The position numbers and the translations under genes are program-made. The notes under the pieces were generated by a model that was not told the DNA's origin, ran no database searches, and saw only the letters and a list, made by a program, of their open reading frames with translations. Shown here piece by piece: positions 34,750-44,687 of a stretch of DNA of 64,000 nucleotides; within the stretch, counting starts at the first letter, position 1; every line of letters begins with the position of its first letter. Source of the stretch: an uncultured Pelagibacteraceae bacterium (GTDB lineage Bacteria > Pseudomonadota > Alphaproteobacteria > Pelagibacterales > Pelagibacteraceae); NCBI GenBank assembly GCA_902599495.1, contig CACKFY010000003.1, positions 48,204 to 112,203 of the forward strand, in the 5' to 3' direction.

Positions 34750-35955
34750 TTATGAATATATATAGTCTCTTGTAGGTCTGGCTGCACTAAAGTTCTTCAC
34801 AATTTGTAATTGAAATACCGCTAAGTCTCTATATCTAAAAGCTGCAGCACAACTTGCTAGATAAAAAGACCACATTTTTACAAATTTTTCATCAAACATG
34901 TCTTTTACTAAATCCTTCTTTGCCATAAATCTACTCAACCAACTTAAAAGTGTTTTATCATAATGACGAATTAGTGTTTCTGTGTCTGCTACTATTAATC
35001 CTGTTTTTTCAATTGGTTTTACTATTTGACTCAATGATGGACAAATTCCTCCAGGGAAAATATATTTATTAATAAATTTATTGGGGGGAGTAGGTTTGTC
35101 TACTACTCCAATAGTATGTAACAAAAATATCCCGTCATCTTTTAAAAGTTTGCTTATTGATTTAAAAAATATATTATAGAATTTTTTTCCAACATGCTCG
35201 AACATTCCTACTGAATAAATTCTATCATATTCCCCTTTAACTTCTCTGTAATCAGCTAATTCAAATGAAACTTGATTGTCTAAGTTTAATTCTTTAGCCT
35301 TTTTTTTACAGTAATTAATTTGATTTTTACTTAATGAAATTCCTTTAACCTCGCACCCTTTTTGTTTTGCTATTTCAAAAGCCATACCTCCCCAACCACA
35401 TCCTACTTCTAAAATCTTTTGTCCGCTTTTGATATTTAGCTTTTTAATTATATGATCTATTTTATTTTGTTGCGCATCCTCTAAAGTTTTAGTTCCTTCC
35501 TTCCAGTAAGCACAAGAATATTGTCTGTGTTTAGTGTCTAAAAATATATCGTATAATTTTTCTCCTTTATCGCCCCCAATATCATAATGATGCTCGACAT
35601 TTTTTCTTGCTTTTCCAGGTAAATTAAAATTTGATAAAAATCTTACAATTTGAAAGATTCTTTTCGATAAATAGCTAGCGGTAGTAATTTCCTCTCTGCC
35701 AAGATTTTTTATTAAAGACATTAAAAACTCCTCTAAAGATCCATTTTGAATTATAATTTCATTTCTCATATAAGCCTCGGGAAACTCTAATTCTGGATCA
35801 AGAATTAATTTCCATTTAAGGTTATCTTTTAACAATTTGATCGTTAAGGGGTTTTCTTTTTTAGGATTGCCACAAATATATTTTTGTCCAGTTGAGTCTT
35901 CTAAAATAATTCCATCATTTTTATAAATTTTACTTAGAACTTTTGCTAAAATCAT
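34750..35955 (-). CDS. cfa: Cyclopropane-fatty-acyl-phospholipid synthase family methyltransferase
   Basis: HHYDIGGDKGEKLYDIFLD, QYSCAYW, KILEVGCGWGGMAFEIA, VGMFEHVG. Confidence 0.9.
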   Translation of the reverse strand: MILAKVLSKIYKNDGIILEDSTGQKYICGNPKKENPLTIKLLKDNLKWKLILDPELEFPEAYMRNEIIIQNGSLEEFLMSLIKNLGREEITTASYLSKRIFQIVRFLSNFNLPGKARKNVEHHYDIGGDKGEKLYDIFLDTKHRQYSCAYWKEGTKTLEDAQQNKIDHIIKKLNIKSGQKILEVGCGWGGMAFEIAKQKGCEVKGISLSKNQINYCKKKAKELNLDNQVSFELADYREVKGEYDRIYSVGMFEHVGKKFYNIFFKSISKLLKDDGIFLLHTIGVVDKPTPPNKFINKYIFPGGICPSLSQIVKPIEKTGLIVADTETLIRHYDKTLLSWLSRFMAKKDLVKDMFDEKFVKMWSFYLASCAAAFRYRDLAVFQLQIVKNFSAARPTRDYIYS

Positions 35956-35958
35956 ATA

Positions 35959-36843
35959 TTAAGCTGCAATATTTTTATTGAAACCAAACTTTAAAGTTTC
36001 AAGTTTTTTTAATAATTCTTTATTTTTTTTTGAATTTAATAATGTTAAGGGAGGCAATAAATTTTTAAATTTAGAATTTTGAGTAGACATATAGCTATGT
36101 AAACCAGAGATCAAATTATAATTATCAAAAACATGTCTTACCATGATCAATTTTTCATTTGAAGTTTGAGGTTTATTTTTTTCAAAATTATCAAAAACTT
36201 CTCTAGCTAATTTATGAGTAACGTTAGCAATAGCAGATATACATCCAGAGCAACCGATTTCTAAACCTTTAAGTAATTTAGACTCATCTCCCGGAAAAAT
36301 TAAAAAATCTTTAATTTTAAGTTTTTCGTACAAGTTATAAGTGGAGTCTTTACATCCAATTATATTTTTGGGAAATGAATCTACTAATTTTTTAACGAAA
36401 TTTACCTCAAATTTAAAACCACTTAATTTTTCAAAATTATATAAAATAATTTTTACTTTAGGTATTTTCTTTATAATCTCAGAGTAAAATTTAAAAACTC
36501 CATCTTCAGAATTGCCTTTATAGTAAGCAGGCGGCATTATAAGAAAATTTTGAAAATCATATTCAATCGAGTATCTTATAAATTCAATAGTTTCTGTAAG
36601 TGAATTACAACCAGTTCCTAAGTGAAAATTTTTTTTAAATTTACTTAATGGAAGTTTTGATACTAATTCTTTTTTCTCAGCCATTGAAATTAATTGACTT
36701 TGCCCTGTGGAGCCAAAAAAGAATACACCATGCAAACCCTCTTTTATTATATCTTCAGCGTGAGATATAGTTTCATCAATATCTAATGAAAAATTTTCAT
36801 CTAAAACACTTAAAGTTGCTGCATAAACACCTTTTTTAATCAT
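35959..36843 (-). CDS. Dihydrodipicolinate synthase-family aldolase
   Basis: GVFFFGSTGQSQLIS, ILYNFEKLSG, IIGCKDST. Confidence 0.8.
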   Translation of the reverse strand: MIKKGVYAATLSVLDENFSLDIDETISHAEDIIKEGLHGVFFFGSTGQSQLISMAEKKELVSKLPLSKFKKNFHLGTGCNSLTETIEFIRYSIEYDFQNFLIMPPAYYKGNSEDGVFKFYSEIIKKIPKVKIILYNFEKLSGFKFEVNFVKKLVDSFPKNIIGCKDSTYNLYEKLKIKDFLIFPGDESKLLKGLEIGCSGCISAIANVTHKLAREVFDNFEKNKPQTSNEKLIMVRHVFDNYNLISGLHSYMSTQNSKFKNLLPPLTLLNSKKNKELLKKLETLKFGFNKNIAA

Positions 36844-36890
36844 AATCTTACCTAAATTTATATGTCTAAGTTATAATAATATTTTTCAAA

Positions 36891-37835
36891 ATGAAAGTTC
36901 TTGTTATTCAGCAAAGATATGGGATAGGGGATATGCTTATATTTTTACCTTATCTTAAGGCTTTGGCAGAAAAAAATAATGTAAAAATTTCTTTGTTAGC
37001 AAAAAAAACATCTAGATCATCAGAGTTATTTAAAGCAGAGAATTTTTTGGATGAAATTATAGATTTAGATTCTACTAATGATGGAATAAGAGGTTTTTTT
37101 AAATTATCAAAAGAAATCAAAAAAAGAAAATTTGATAAGATATATATTTTTAATGGATCTTTAAGATACAAGATCTTAGCTATATTTGCTGGTATAAAAA
37201 GTATATATCAATATCCGCTTTTTACTTCTAAAGATATTATATTTCAAACAGCAAAAGTTTTTACTGAACCACTGGTCGGTAAAATTTTATCTACAGAACC
37301 TAATCTTTTATTAAAAGAAGAAGATGTTAATGATGCGAAAAATACTTATAGAATAAATGAAAAAACAAAAAATATTGTTTTGGGTGTTTCTGCTTCTGGA
37401 CCAACAAAAAGATGGGATATTGAACATTATATAAAATTAGCAGCGCAATTAAGTCACCATAAAGAATGTAGGTTTTTTATTGCGGTTGGCAAAGATGATT
37501 TGGAAATAATAAATAAAATTAAAAATTCAAATATTAACTCTATTTGTATGACTATGGAAAAATTACAAATTTCGAATATTTTAAATATTATTAAAAATTG
37601 TAATTTATATATCGGTAATGATACTGGGTTCATGCACATGAGCGCTGCACTTGGGATAAAGTCGATCGGAATTTTTACAGACTCACCAGCTTATTCTTAT
37701 AGTGCTTATTCTAAAAATATAATTCCAATTGTTCCTAGGGGGGAAACAGTTGAAAGTACAACCCACGATACTTTGGGTAAAGATAGAATTTCTTTAGAAG
37801 AAGTTTTAGGTGTTGCGAAAAAAGTTTTAAACTAA
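36891..37835 (+). CDS. Glycosyltransferase family 9 (heptosyltransferase-like)
   Basis: MKVLVIQQRYGIGDMLIFLPYLKAL, YIGNDTGFMHMSAALGIKSIGIF. Confidence 0.85.
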   Translation: MKVLVIQQRYGIGDMLIFLPYLKALAEKNNVKISLLAKKTSRSSELFKAENFLDEIIDLDSTNDGIRGFFKLSKEIKKRKFDKIYIFNGSLRYKILAIFAGIKSIYQYPLFTSKDIIFQTAKVFTEPLVGKILSTEPNLLLKEEDVNDAKNTYRINEKTKNIVLGVSASGPTKRWDIEHYIKLAAQLSHHKECRFFIAVGKDDLEIINKIKNSNINSICMTMEKLQISNILNIIKNCNLYIGNDTGFMHMSAALGIKSIGIFTDSPAYSYSAYSKNIIPIVPRGETVESTTHDTLGKDRISLEEVLGVAKKVLN

Positions 37836-38332
37836 CTAAAGTCAGTTTTTATAATTTTTTCCTTCGCTTCATTTACTAATTGACTTAGCCGCTCTGAATT
37901 AACGTCTCGATTCATATCTGGATGAATTTTTTTTTGTAATTTCGCTGCAGTTTTTAAAACGTCTTCTTTTGAACATCCCTTTTTTAAACCTAAAATTTTA
38001 TAGCTTTCCTCAGTAGATATACTTGTAGTTGCTTGTGAGGTTTTGTTGCCAAATCTACCTGAGCTCCTTAAAACTTGTATAAGCCTCCATAATTGAAATA
38101 ATTGTAATGCTGTAAAACCTTTTATTTTCAATCCGCTTAGGAGAATTAATAAAAATGGTAGTGAAAATATATATTTACCGCCTATTGCTAAAATTGCTGC
38201 TAAAAATATAGATATAACTATAGCTAATCTTTTCAAAAATTGTGCTATTTTTTTAGTACTAGTTTTAGCAAACCAATTTAAAAATAAATAAACAATGACA
38301 AATATGATAATTCCAATTAAAAACCAATTCAT
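37832..38332 (-). CDS. Membrane-anchored J-domain protein
   Basis: TM helices, then YKILGLKKGCSKEDVLKTAAKLQKKIHPDMNRD (HPD) at C-terminus. Confidence 0.8.
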   Translation of the reverse strand: MNWFLIGIIIFVIVYLFLNWFAKTSTKKIAQFLKRLAIVISIFLAAILAIGGKYIFSLPFLLILLSGLKIKGFTALQLFQLWRLIQVLRSSGRFGNKTSQATTSISTEESYKILGLKKGCSKEDVLKTAAKLQKKIHPDMNRDVNSERLSQLVNEAKEKIIKTDFS

Positions 38333-38346
38333 ATAATTCTTTAAAA

Positions 38347-40425
38347 ATGAGTATACCAGAATTAAAAAAAATAAAGAGCGAGAAAAAGTATCACAATACT
38401 ACTTTAAAGGATGATTATTCTTGGGTGGATCAGCCTGATATTTTAGATGTTTTAAAAAATCCAAATAAGCTACATCCTGAGGTTAAAAAGTACATTGAAG
38501 AAAATAACTTATTAACTGAAAAATATTTTGATGATGTTAAAGATTTGCAAAAAAAACTTTTTAATGAAATTAAATCAAAAATAAAACTCGATGATACATC
38601 TTTAAAATTTAAAGATAAAAAATACTTTTATTGGAGTAAAACTGAAGCTAAGGGGAATTATGGTAAGCGATTAAGACAATTAATCGATAAATCTAAACCA
38701 GAAGAAATTTATTTCGATGGAGACTTAGAAAAGAAAAAATCTGGATCCGAATATTTTGGCCTAGGTAGTGTCAGTGTTTCACATAATGATGACTTTATGG
38801 CATATTCTCTAGATTTAAAAGGATCTGAGTATTACACTATTTATTTAAGAGATTTAACTAATAGTAAAAATTTACCTGATCAAATTGAAAATACTAGCGG
38901 AAGTATTACTTGGTCACTAGATAGTAAAAGTTTTTTTTATTCAAAACTAGACAAATTTCACAGACCTAGAAAAATTTATAAACATTTTTTAGGTAAGCCT
39001 GTTGAAAGTGACGAGCTTATTTTTGAGGAAAAAGATGAAACTTTTACATGTAGTATTGGTTTAACATCGGATGAAAAATATTTCATAATTTCCACCTCAG
39101 ATCATATTACCACTGAGGAACATTTTTTTGAGTCAACTAGCGAAGAAATTAAACTAAGACTGTTTAAAAAAAGAAAAAAAGACGTACGTTATTCTTTGGA
39201 CTCCTGGGGAGATTATTTCTATGTTCACACCAATGAAAATGCAAGAGACTACAAAATTTTAAGGTGTAAAAAAGATAATATTGAAAATTTGGAGGAATTC
39301 GTTCCACCAAAAAAAGAGACGGTTATTGGTGGTTTAGATTTTTTGGATAATTATATAATTAGAGCTGAAAAATCTGATGCTATTCCAAAGTTATATGCGA
39401 GAAATATTAATACAAATGAGGAAGAGGAAATAAAAATTTCTAACGAACCTATTGGTGTTCCCGGAGCCAGTTTAATGCAAAAAGATACTAATACCTCTAA
39501 AATAAGAATTAGTTGGGAGAGCATGGCGACACCGGGTAAAATATTTGAATATGATATTAAAACAAAAGAAAAAAAATTAGTTAAGGAAGTTGAAATCCCT
39601 TCTGGCCATAATCCAGATAAATATATTGTTGAAAGAATAAAAGCTAAATCTCATGATGGACGTATGATACCTATTAGTTTAGTTAGACTTAAAAATTCAA
39701 AACAGGACGGAAAATCAAAAATATTATTATATGCTTACGGAGCTTATAAACATAGTGTATCTCCATCATTTAGTGCTTCAAGATTTTGCTTAGTTGATAG
39801 AGGTATTACATTCGCAATCGCACATATAAGAGGTGGGGGAGATTTAGGAGACAATTGGCACACAGAAGGGAAAAAGAAACTTAAGAAAAATACTTTTCAC
39901 GATTATATCGCATGTGCAAATCACTTAATTGAGCAAAGGTATACACATAAAGGCGGATTATGTTTTTACGGAGGTAGTGCTGGAGGACTTACAGGAGGTA
40001 GTGTAGCAAATATGGCTCCAGAATTATTTTTTGCAATGTTATTGCTAGTGCCTTTTGTAGATACAATGACAACGATGTTAAATGAAAAACTGCCACTCAC
40101 ACCAGCTGAGTGGGAGCTTTGGGGAAATCCAATTAAAAGTAAAGAGTACTTTGACTACATACTATCTTATTCTCCTTATAATAATTTAAGTAAAAAAAAA
40201 TACCCACCAATGTTAATCACGTCTTCAATATTTGATAACAGAGTTTTATATTCCGAGCCTGTAAAATATATTGCTAAGTTAAGAGATGTTAAAGAAGATG
40301 ACAACGAACAATTATTAAAGTGTAAAATGGAAGCAGCTGGTCATGGCGGAATGAGTGGTAGAGATAATGCTATTAAAGAACTTGCTGAAGAATATAGTTT
40401 TATTTTAAAGAACGCTAAAGTTTAA
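38347..40425 (+). CDS. ptrB: S9-family peptidase (oligopeptidase B-like)
   Basis: HIRGGGDLGDNWHTEGKK, FYGGSAGGLTGGSVANM catalytic Ser motif, AAGHGGMSGR catalytic His. Confidence 0.9.
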   Translation: MSIPELKKIKSEKKYHNTTLKDDYSWVDQPDILDVLKNPNKLHPEVKKYIEENNLLTEKYFDDVKDLQKKLFNEIKSKIKLDDTSLKFKDKKYFYWSKTEAKGNYGKRLRQLIDKSKPEEIYFDGDLEKKKSGSEYFGLGSVSVSHNDDFMAYSLDLKGSEYYTIYLRDLTNSKNLPDQIENTSGSITWSLDSKSFFYSKLDKFHRPRKIYKHFLGKPVESDELIFEEKDETFTCSIGLTSDEKYFIISTSDHITTEEHFFESTSEEIKLRLFKKRKKDVRYSLDSWGDYFYVHTNENARDYKILRCKKDNIENLEEFVPPKKETVIGGLDFLDNYIIRAEKSDAIPKLYARNINTNEEEEIKISNEPIGVPGASLMQKDTNTSKIRISWESMATPGKIFEYDIKTKEKKLVKEVEIPSGHNPDKYIVERIKAKSHDGRMIPISLVRLKNSKQDGKSKILLYAYGAYKHSVSPSFSASRFCLVDRGITFAIAHIRGGGDLGDNWHTEGKKKLKKNTFHDYIACANHLIEQRYTHKGGLCFYGGSAGGLTGGSVANMAPELFFAMLLLVPFVDTMTTMLNEKLPLTPAEWELWGNPIKSKEYFDYILSYSPYNNLSKKKYPPMLITSSIFDNRVLYSEPVKYIAKLRDVKEDDNEQLLKCKMEAAGHGGMSGRDNAIKELAEEYSFILKNAKV

Positions 40426-40432
40426 ATACCAT

Positions 40433-40460
40433 CTTGAAAATTAAAAAAAAGTTACCATAT
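40433..40460 (+). promoter_or_regulatory. Candidate RpoH (sigma32-type) promoter of hsp20
   Basis: CTTGAAA-N15-CCATAT, matching heat-shock promoter architecture. Confidence 0.6.
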
Positions 40461-40468
40461 AAATTCTT

Positions 40469-40514
40469 GTTGATTGCCGAAAGGGATCAACATTAACCTT
40501 GCTAACAAAGGAGG
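40469..40514 (+). promoter_or_regulatory. Candidate ROSE-like RNA thermometer 5'UTR
   Basis: Hairpin GTTGATTGCC-GAAA-GGGATCAAC (GNRA loop, one bulged G), then CCTTGCTaacAAAGGAGG placing a UUGCU-type anti-SD next to the SD. Confidence 0.45.
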
Positions 40515-40518
40515 AAAT

Positions 40519-40962
40519 ATGACAAGTAAGGATCTATCGATCTTTAATTCACTAAGACCTTTTAGCATTGGATTCGATGACATGTTTGATCAGTTCGAGT
40601 CTATGTTAGGGAATGGCAGTCTTGCTGTACAAAGCAATTACCCGCCATATAACATTCGAAAAGCAGGCAAAGATAAATATGCTATTGAAGTAGCAGTTGC
40701 TGGCTTTAACAAAGACGATGTTGAGGTAGAATATGAAGATAATCTTTTAACTGTAAAAACTAAACAAGTTAAAAGCACTGAGAAAAAAGATGGTGAAGAG
40801 ATAATTCATAGAGGTATTTCTCAAAGATCTTTTGCCAGATCATTTACAATTGCAGATGATGTAAAAGTAGGTGGTGCTGAGTTAAAAGATGGACTTTTGA
40901 CAATTTCTTGTGAAAAGATTGTGCCAGAAGCAAAGAAAAAAAGACTTATTGAGATCAAATAA
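40519..40962 (+). CDS. Small heat shock protein Hsp20/IbpA family (ORF track start 40474; ATG 40519 preferred)
   Basis: AAGGAGG SD before ATG 40519; YPPYNIRKAGKDKYAIEVAVAGFNKDDVEVEYEDNLLTV alpha-crystallin domain. Confidence 0.92.
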   Translation: MTSKDLSIFNSLRPFSIGFDDMFDQFESMLGNGSLAVQSNYPPYNIRKAGKDKYAIEVAVAGFNKDDVEVEYEDNLLTVKTKQVKSTEKKDGEEIIHRGISQRSFARSFTIADDVKVGGAELKDGLLTISCEKIVPEAKKKRLIEIK

Positions 40963-40971
40963 GTTTACCTT

Positions 40972-41007
40972 ACTTGCGGAGCAATCTCCGCAAGTAAACT
41001 TTTTTTA
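40972..41007 (+). terminator. Rho-independent terminator after hsp20
   Basis: ACTTGCGGA-gcaatc-TCCGCAAGT then aaaCTTTTTTT. Confidence 0.85.
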
Positions 41008-41009
41008 TT

Positions 41010-41450
41010 ATGGAGATAACAGAAAAATTTGATTGGTTTTGTAAAACTACTTGGTCCAAAAGTGCTTATAATACTTTATGGTGCCTCATTGGATGTTCTA
41101 TAGGCGACTTTGGAACTATTTATTATTTTCAAATAACTCCTCACTCTTTATCAGTATTTTTAGTAATGTTAATTGCTATAATTAATGGAATAATAACTTC
41201 TATCATTCTTGAAACTATAATTTTATTTAGACAAAAGTTTAAGTTAATAGAAGCGTTTAAAATTGCTTGTGGGATGTCACTAATCAGTATGATTTCTATG
41301 GAAGTGGCAATGAATTTGACAGACTACTTAATTGTAGGTTCAGCAAAATTAGTATGGTGGGTCGTACCTATAATGTTGCTAGTTGGATTTTTAACACCTT
41401 GGCCTTATAATTATTGGAGGTTAAAAAAATTTAATAAAGCTTGCCACTAA
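41010..41450 (+). CDS. Hypothetical membrane protein (possibly DUF4396-like)
   Basis: Four hydrophobic segments; SMISMEVAMNL and FLTPWPYNYWRLKKF. Confidence 0.5.
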   Translation: MEITEKFDWFCKTTWSKSAYNTLWCLIGCSIGDFGTIYYFQITPHSLSVFLVMLIAIINGIITSIILETIILFRQKFKLIEAFKIACGMSLISMISMEVAMNLTDYLIVGSAKLVWWVVPIMLLVGFLTPWPYNYWRLKKFNKACH

Positions 41451-41752
41451 AAACAGTTTTTGCTTGTAAAGCCTACAACTTTATTATTACTGTTAATTTC
41501 AAATGTTCTTTCGCATTTAATTTTTAATTTTTGTCTTGTGTAAACATAAAACCTATTTTTTGAACTATCTTTAAAACTAACTTTATCAGGCTTTCCAAAC
41601 TTTATTTTTAATTCTTCTTCAGATTTATTAAGCCACATACTTAATTCTTTTTCTTCCTGCGAAACTTTTTCATCAATTTTATTTGATACAGTTTGACAAG
41701 ACGCTAAATTAACGAATAAAAAAATTACTATAAAAATTAATTTCATTTTCAA
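41447..41752 (-). CDS. Hypothetical lipoprotein
   Basis: Signal peptide with LASC lipobox; short SmpA-like region. Confidence 0.55.
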   Translation of the reverse strand: MKMKLIFIVIFLFVNLASCQTVSNKIDEKVSQEEKELSMWLNKSEEELKIKFGKPDKVSFKDSSKNRFYVYTRQKLKIKCERTFEINSNNKVVGFTSKNCF

Positions 41753-41880
41753 CCAAGTGTAGAATATACATCAATTTTATAAACAGAAATATTTATCATA
41801 GGTTGTAATTACGAAACTACCTGGTTTTTTAAAAGATTTATTTAGAGAATCATTGTAATCACTGTTTATAGGAGGTTTTT

Positions 41881-43191
41881 ATGCTCGAAAAATATTTTGA
41901 ATACAAAAAACACAAAACAAACTTTAGAACAGAAGTAATAGCTGGTGTAACAACATTTCTTACAATGGCTTATATAATGTTCTTAAATCCTTTTATTTTA
42001 TCTGGAGAATTTGCAGGGCCGGAAAAAGGATTTTTTGATTTTGGTGCTGTCTTTACTGCAACAATTGTAGCTACTGCCATAGCTTGTTTTATAATGGCTT
42101 TTTACGGAAAAACTTGGCCGATTGGATTAGCGCCGGGAATGGGAATTAATGCTTTTGTTGCATTCGGTGTCGTCGCAGGAATGGGCTATACACCACAACA
42201 AGCTTTAGGAGCAGTTTTAGTTGCTGGTGTATTGTTCCTATTGATTTCTTTAACTCCAATAAGAGCCTGGTTAATTAACTCTATTCCAAGAAGTTTAAAG
42301 TTAGGAATTGGAGCCGGGATAGGTGGCTTTCTTGCAATAATAGGACTTGAAATCATGGGGGTTGTTGGTGATCACCCTGTTACCTTAGTTACTTTAGGTG
42401 ACATCAAAAATCCATTAGTTTTACTAGGATGTTTGGCTTTTGTATCCATGGTTGTAATGGAAAAAATGAAAATACGTGGAAACATTATAATTGGAATACT
42501 TGTTTTTAGTATTATCGCGTGGGTAACTGGTCTTGCAAAATTTAATGGTGTGGTAAGCAGCCCTCCACCCATGACTTATCTTTTTGCATTTGATCTAGGG
42601 GCGGCTTTGACCGCAGGAATGTCAACAGTAATATTTACTTTATTATTTATTGACTTCTTTGATACAGCCGGAACCTTGACTTCTGTTGCAAACGTTGCTG
42701 GTAAAGTTGGCAAAGATGGAAAAGTTCAAGACATAAATAAAGCTATGTTGTCTGACAGTGTCGGTACAGTTGCTGGTGCTTTTATGGGAACTACCACAGT
42801 AACAAGTTATGTAGAATCGGGAGCCGGTGTAAAGGCTGGTGGAAGAACTGGCATGACTTCTTTAGTAATTGGAGTTTTATTTTTAGCTTGTTTATTTTTC
42901 TCTCCATTAGCAACAAGTTTGCCTAAAGAAATCGATGGAGCTGCATTACTATACGTTGCTGTATTATTTATTAGGAATTTAGTAGATATAGAATGGAATG
43001 ATATAGCTGAGTCAGCACCTGCGGTGGTAGCTTTTATAGCAATGCCTTTAACTTATTCTATAAGTCATGGGATAGCTTTAAGTTTTATAGCTTATGCGCT
43101 AATTAAAATTTTCACAGGAAAATTTAATTCTACTTCACCGGCTATCTGGTTAATAGCGGCACTAAGTGTTGCTAGTTTTGCTGTAGCTTAA
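41881..43191 (+). CDS. NCS2-family purine permease (AzgA-like)
   Basis: NFRTEVIAGVTTFLTMAYIMFLNP, FFDTAGTL, TTTVTSYVESGAGVKAGGRTG. Confidence 0.9.
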   Translation: MLEKYFEYKKHKTNFRTEVIAGVTTFLTMAYIMFLNPFILSGEFAGPEKGFFDFGAVFTATIVATAIACFIMAFYGKTWPIGLAPGMGINAFVAFGVVAGMGYTPQQALGAVLVAGVLFLLISLTPIRAWLINSIPRSLKLGIGAGIGGFLAIIGLEIMGVVGDHPVTLVTLGDIKNPLVLLGCLAFVSMVVMEKMKIRGNIIIGILVFSIIAWVTGLAKFNGVVSSPPPMTYLFAFDLGAALTAGMSTVIFTLLFIDFFDTAGTLTSVANVAGKVGKDGKVQDINKAMLSDSVGTVAGAFMGTTTVTSYVESGAGVKAGGRTGMTSLVIGVLFLACLFFSPLATSLPKEIDGAALLYVAVLFIRNLVDIEWNDIAESAPAVVAFIAMPLTYSISHGIALSFIAYALIKIFTGKFNSTSPAIWLIAALSVASFAVA

Positions 43192-43197
43192 AAATTT

Positions 43198-43223
43198 AAA
43201 GGGCTGGGAAACTGGCCCTTTTT
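43198..43223. terminator. Bidirectional terminator between convergent purine permease and PRTase genes
   Basis: AAAGGGC-tgggaaactg-GCCCTTT with flanking A and T tracts. Confidence 0.7.
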
Positions 43224-43743
43224 ACTTTTGACTTTTTTTTAAATCTTCAATTCTTATTTCCTCATACTTTTCAAAAGGCTGTACTATCCAAGGATTGTCT
43301 TTAAGTTTTTGTGCACAAAAATCAGGTTCAAAAGTCGAGTCTGCTTTTTTCCAAAGTACAGCAGTTTTAATTGATTTAATTTTTCCTTTTAATGGAGGAT
43401 AATTTTTTAACCAATCAATGCTTTTGTTTAACGTAACTCCAGTATCTGATAAGTCGTCACATAGCAAAATATTACCACTCATCTCTTGCACAGTAGAGCT
43501 TAGTTCTCTAGAAAAAACTAGTTCTCCCTGTTGATCCTCAATGTTTTCTCCGGAATAAGACTCCACAGCTAGATATGCACATTTTAATTTAAAAACTCTA
43601 CTTAAAACATCTATTATGGGCGCTCCACCTCTCATTATTCCTATTAATAAATTGGGTTTAAAGCCACTGTCATAAATCTGTATTGCAAGCTTCTCTACTA
43701 TTTGATTATACTCTTTCCAATCTATGATTAATTTGTTGGCCAT
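43222..43743 (-). CDS. Purine phosphoribosyltransferase-family protein
   Basis: LLIGIMRGGAPIIDVLS, ILLCDDLSDTGVTL PRPP-binding motif. Confidence 0.85.
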   Translation of the reverse strand: MANKLIIDWKEYNQIVEKLAIQIYDSGFKPNLLIGIMRGGAPIIDVLSRVFKLKCAYLAVESYSGENIEDQQGELVFSRELSSTVQEMSGNILLCDDLSDTGVTLNKSIDWLKNYPPLKGKIKSIKTAVLWKKADSTFEPDFCAQKLKDNPWIVQPFEKYEEIRIEDLKKSQK

Positions 43744-43776
43744 AGAAAAAATTAATTTATTTTAAGGGAGTTGTAA

Positions 43777-44064
43777 ATGAAAGGTTATGTAGTTTGTGTT
43801 TATAAAAGTATAAGTAACGAGGAGAAGTTGAAAGAATATGCTGTTAAAGCTAGAGCAGCGGTTGAAAAATATAAAGGGAAATTTTTGATCAGGGGAGGTA
43901 AATCTAATTTAAATGAAGGTGAAAAATCACCTAGAACAGTTGTAATTGAGTTTCCATCTTTCGAAGAAGCAAATTCTTTCTACATTTCTACAGAATATCA
44001 AGATGCACATTCTATATTAAAGGGTTATGCTATTAGACAGCATCAAACAATTGAAGGTGTTTAA
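43777..44064 (+). CDS. DUF1330-family protein
   Basis: IRGGKSNLNEGEKSPRTVVIEFPSFEEANSFYISTEYQDA. Confidence 0.8.
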   Translation: MKGYVVCVYKSISNEEKLKEYAVKARAAVEKYKGKFLIRGGKSNLNEGEKSPRTVVIEFPSFEEANSFYISTEYQDAHSILKGYAIRQHQTIEGV

Positions 44065-44687
44065 TACTGTATTGGTTCATCATCAATTGAGCGCCAGAGA
44101 TACCAAGTAGCAACAGAGCAGTAAGGGCTAAATTTTTTATAAAGTTTATTTAAAAAACTTTTTGGTGGAAAATATTTTTTTTTATAATTATTTGATATTG
44201 CTCTTAAGAGACCAATATCTTGTAGTGGCCAAATATTTGATCTATTGAATGTAAATAATAATATCATTTCCGCAGACCATCTACCTATTTGCCTCAAATT
44301 AGATAAATACTCGATAGCTTCTTCATCATTCATCCTTTTAATTAAATTTGGATTAAACTCTTTGCTTAAAGTTTTTTTAGCTAGTTCTTTTATTCCTTTA
44401 ACTTTTTGTTTGCTTAACCCACAGCCTTTTAAACTAGGTGTGGATAATTTATTTACAATTTTAGGATTTATTCTTCCATTACATTTTTTTTTAAATTTTA
44501 AAAAGACTGAATTAGCTGCTGCTACACTTATTTGTTGACCAATTATACTTTTGCATAATGAAAAAAATACATCATTTCTAGTTATCAATGATCCATCTTT
44601 ATAATTTAAAATTAGTCTAGCCATTACTTTATCTCTTTTAGATAGAATTTTTTTGGCTTTAGACCAGTACCTCGGTGGTTTACTCAT
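44061..44687 (-). CDS. DNA-3-methyladenine glycosylase (AlkA-like HhH-GPD)
   Basis: FFSLCKSIIGQQISVAAA, LRQIGRWSAEMILLFTFNRSNIWPLQDIGLL. Confidence 0.88.
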   Translation of the reverse strand: MSKPPRYWSKAKKILSKRDKVMARLILNYKDGSLITRNDVFFSLCKSIIGQQISVAAANSVFLKFKKKCNGRINPKIVNKLSTPSLKGCGLSKQKVKGIKELAKKTLSKEFNPNLIKRMNDEEAIEYLSNLRQIGRWSAEMILLFTFNRSNIWPLQDIGLLRAISNNYKKKYFPPKSFLNKLYKKFSPYCSVATWYLWRSIDDEPIQY

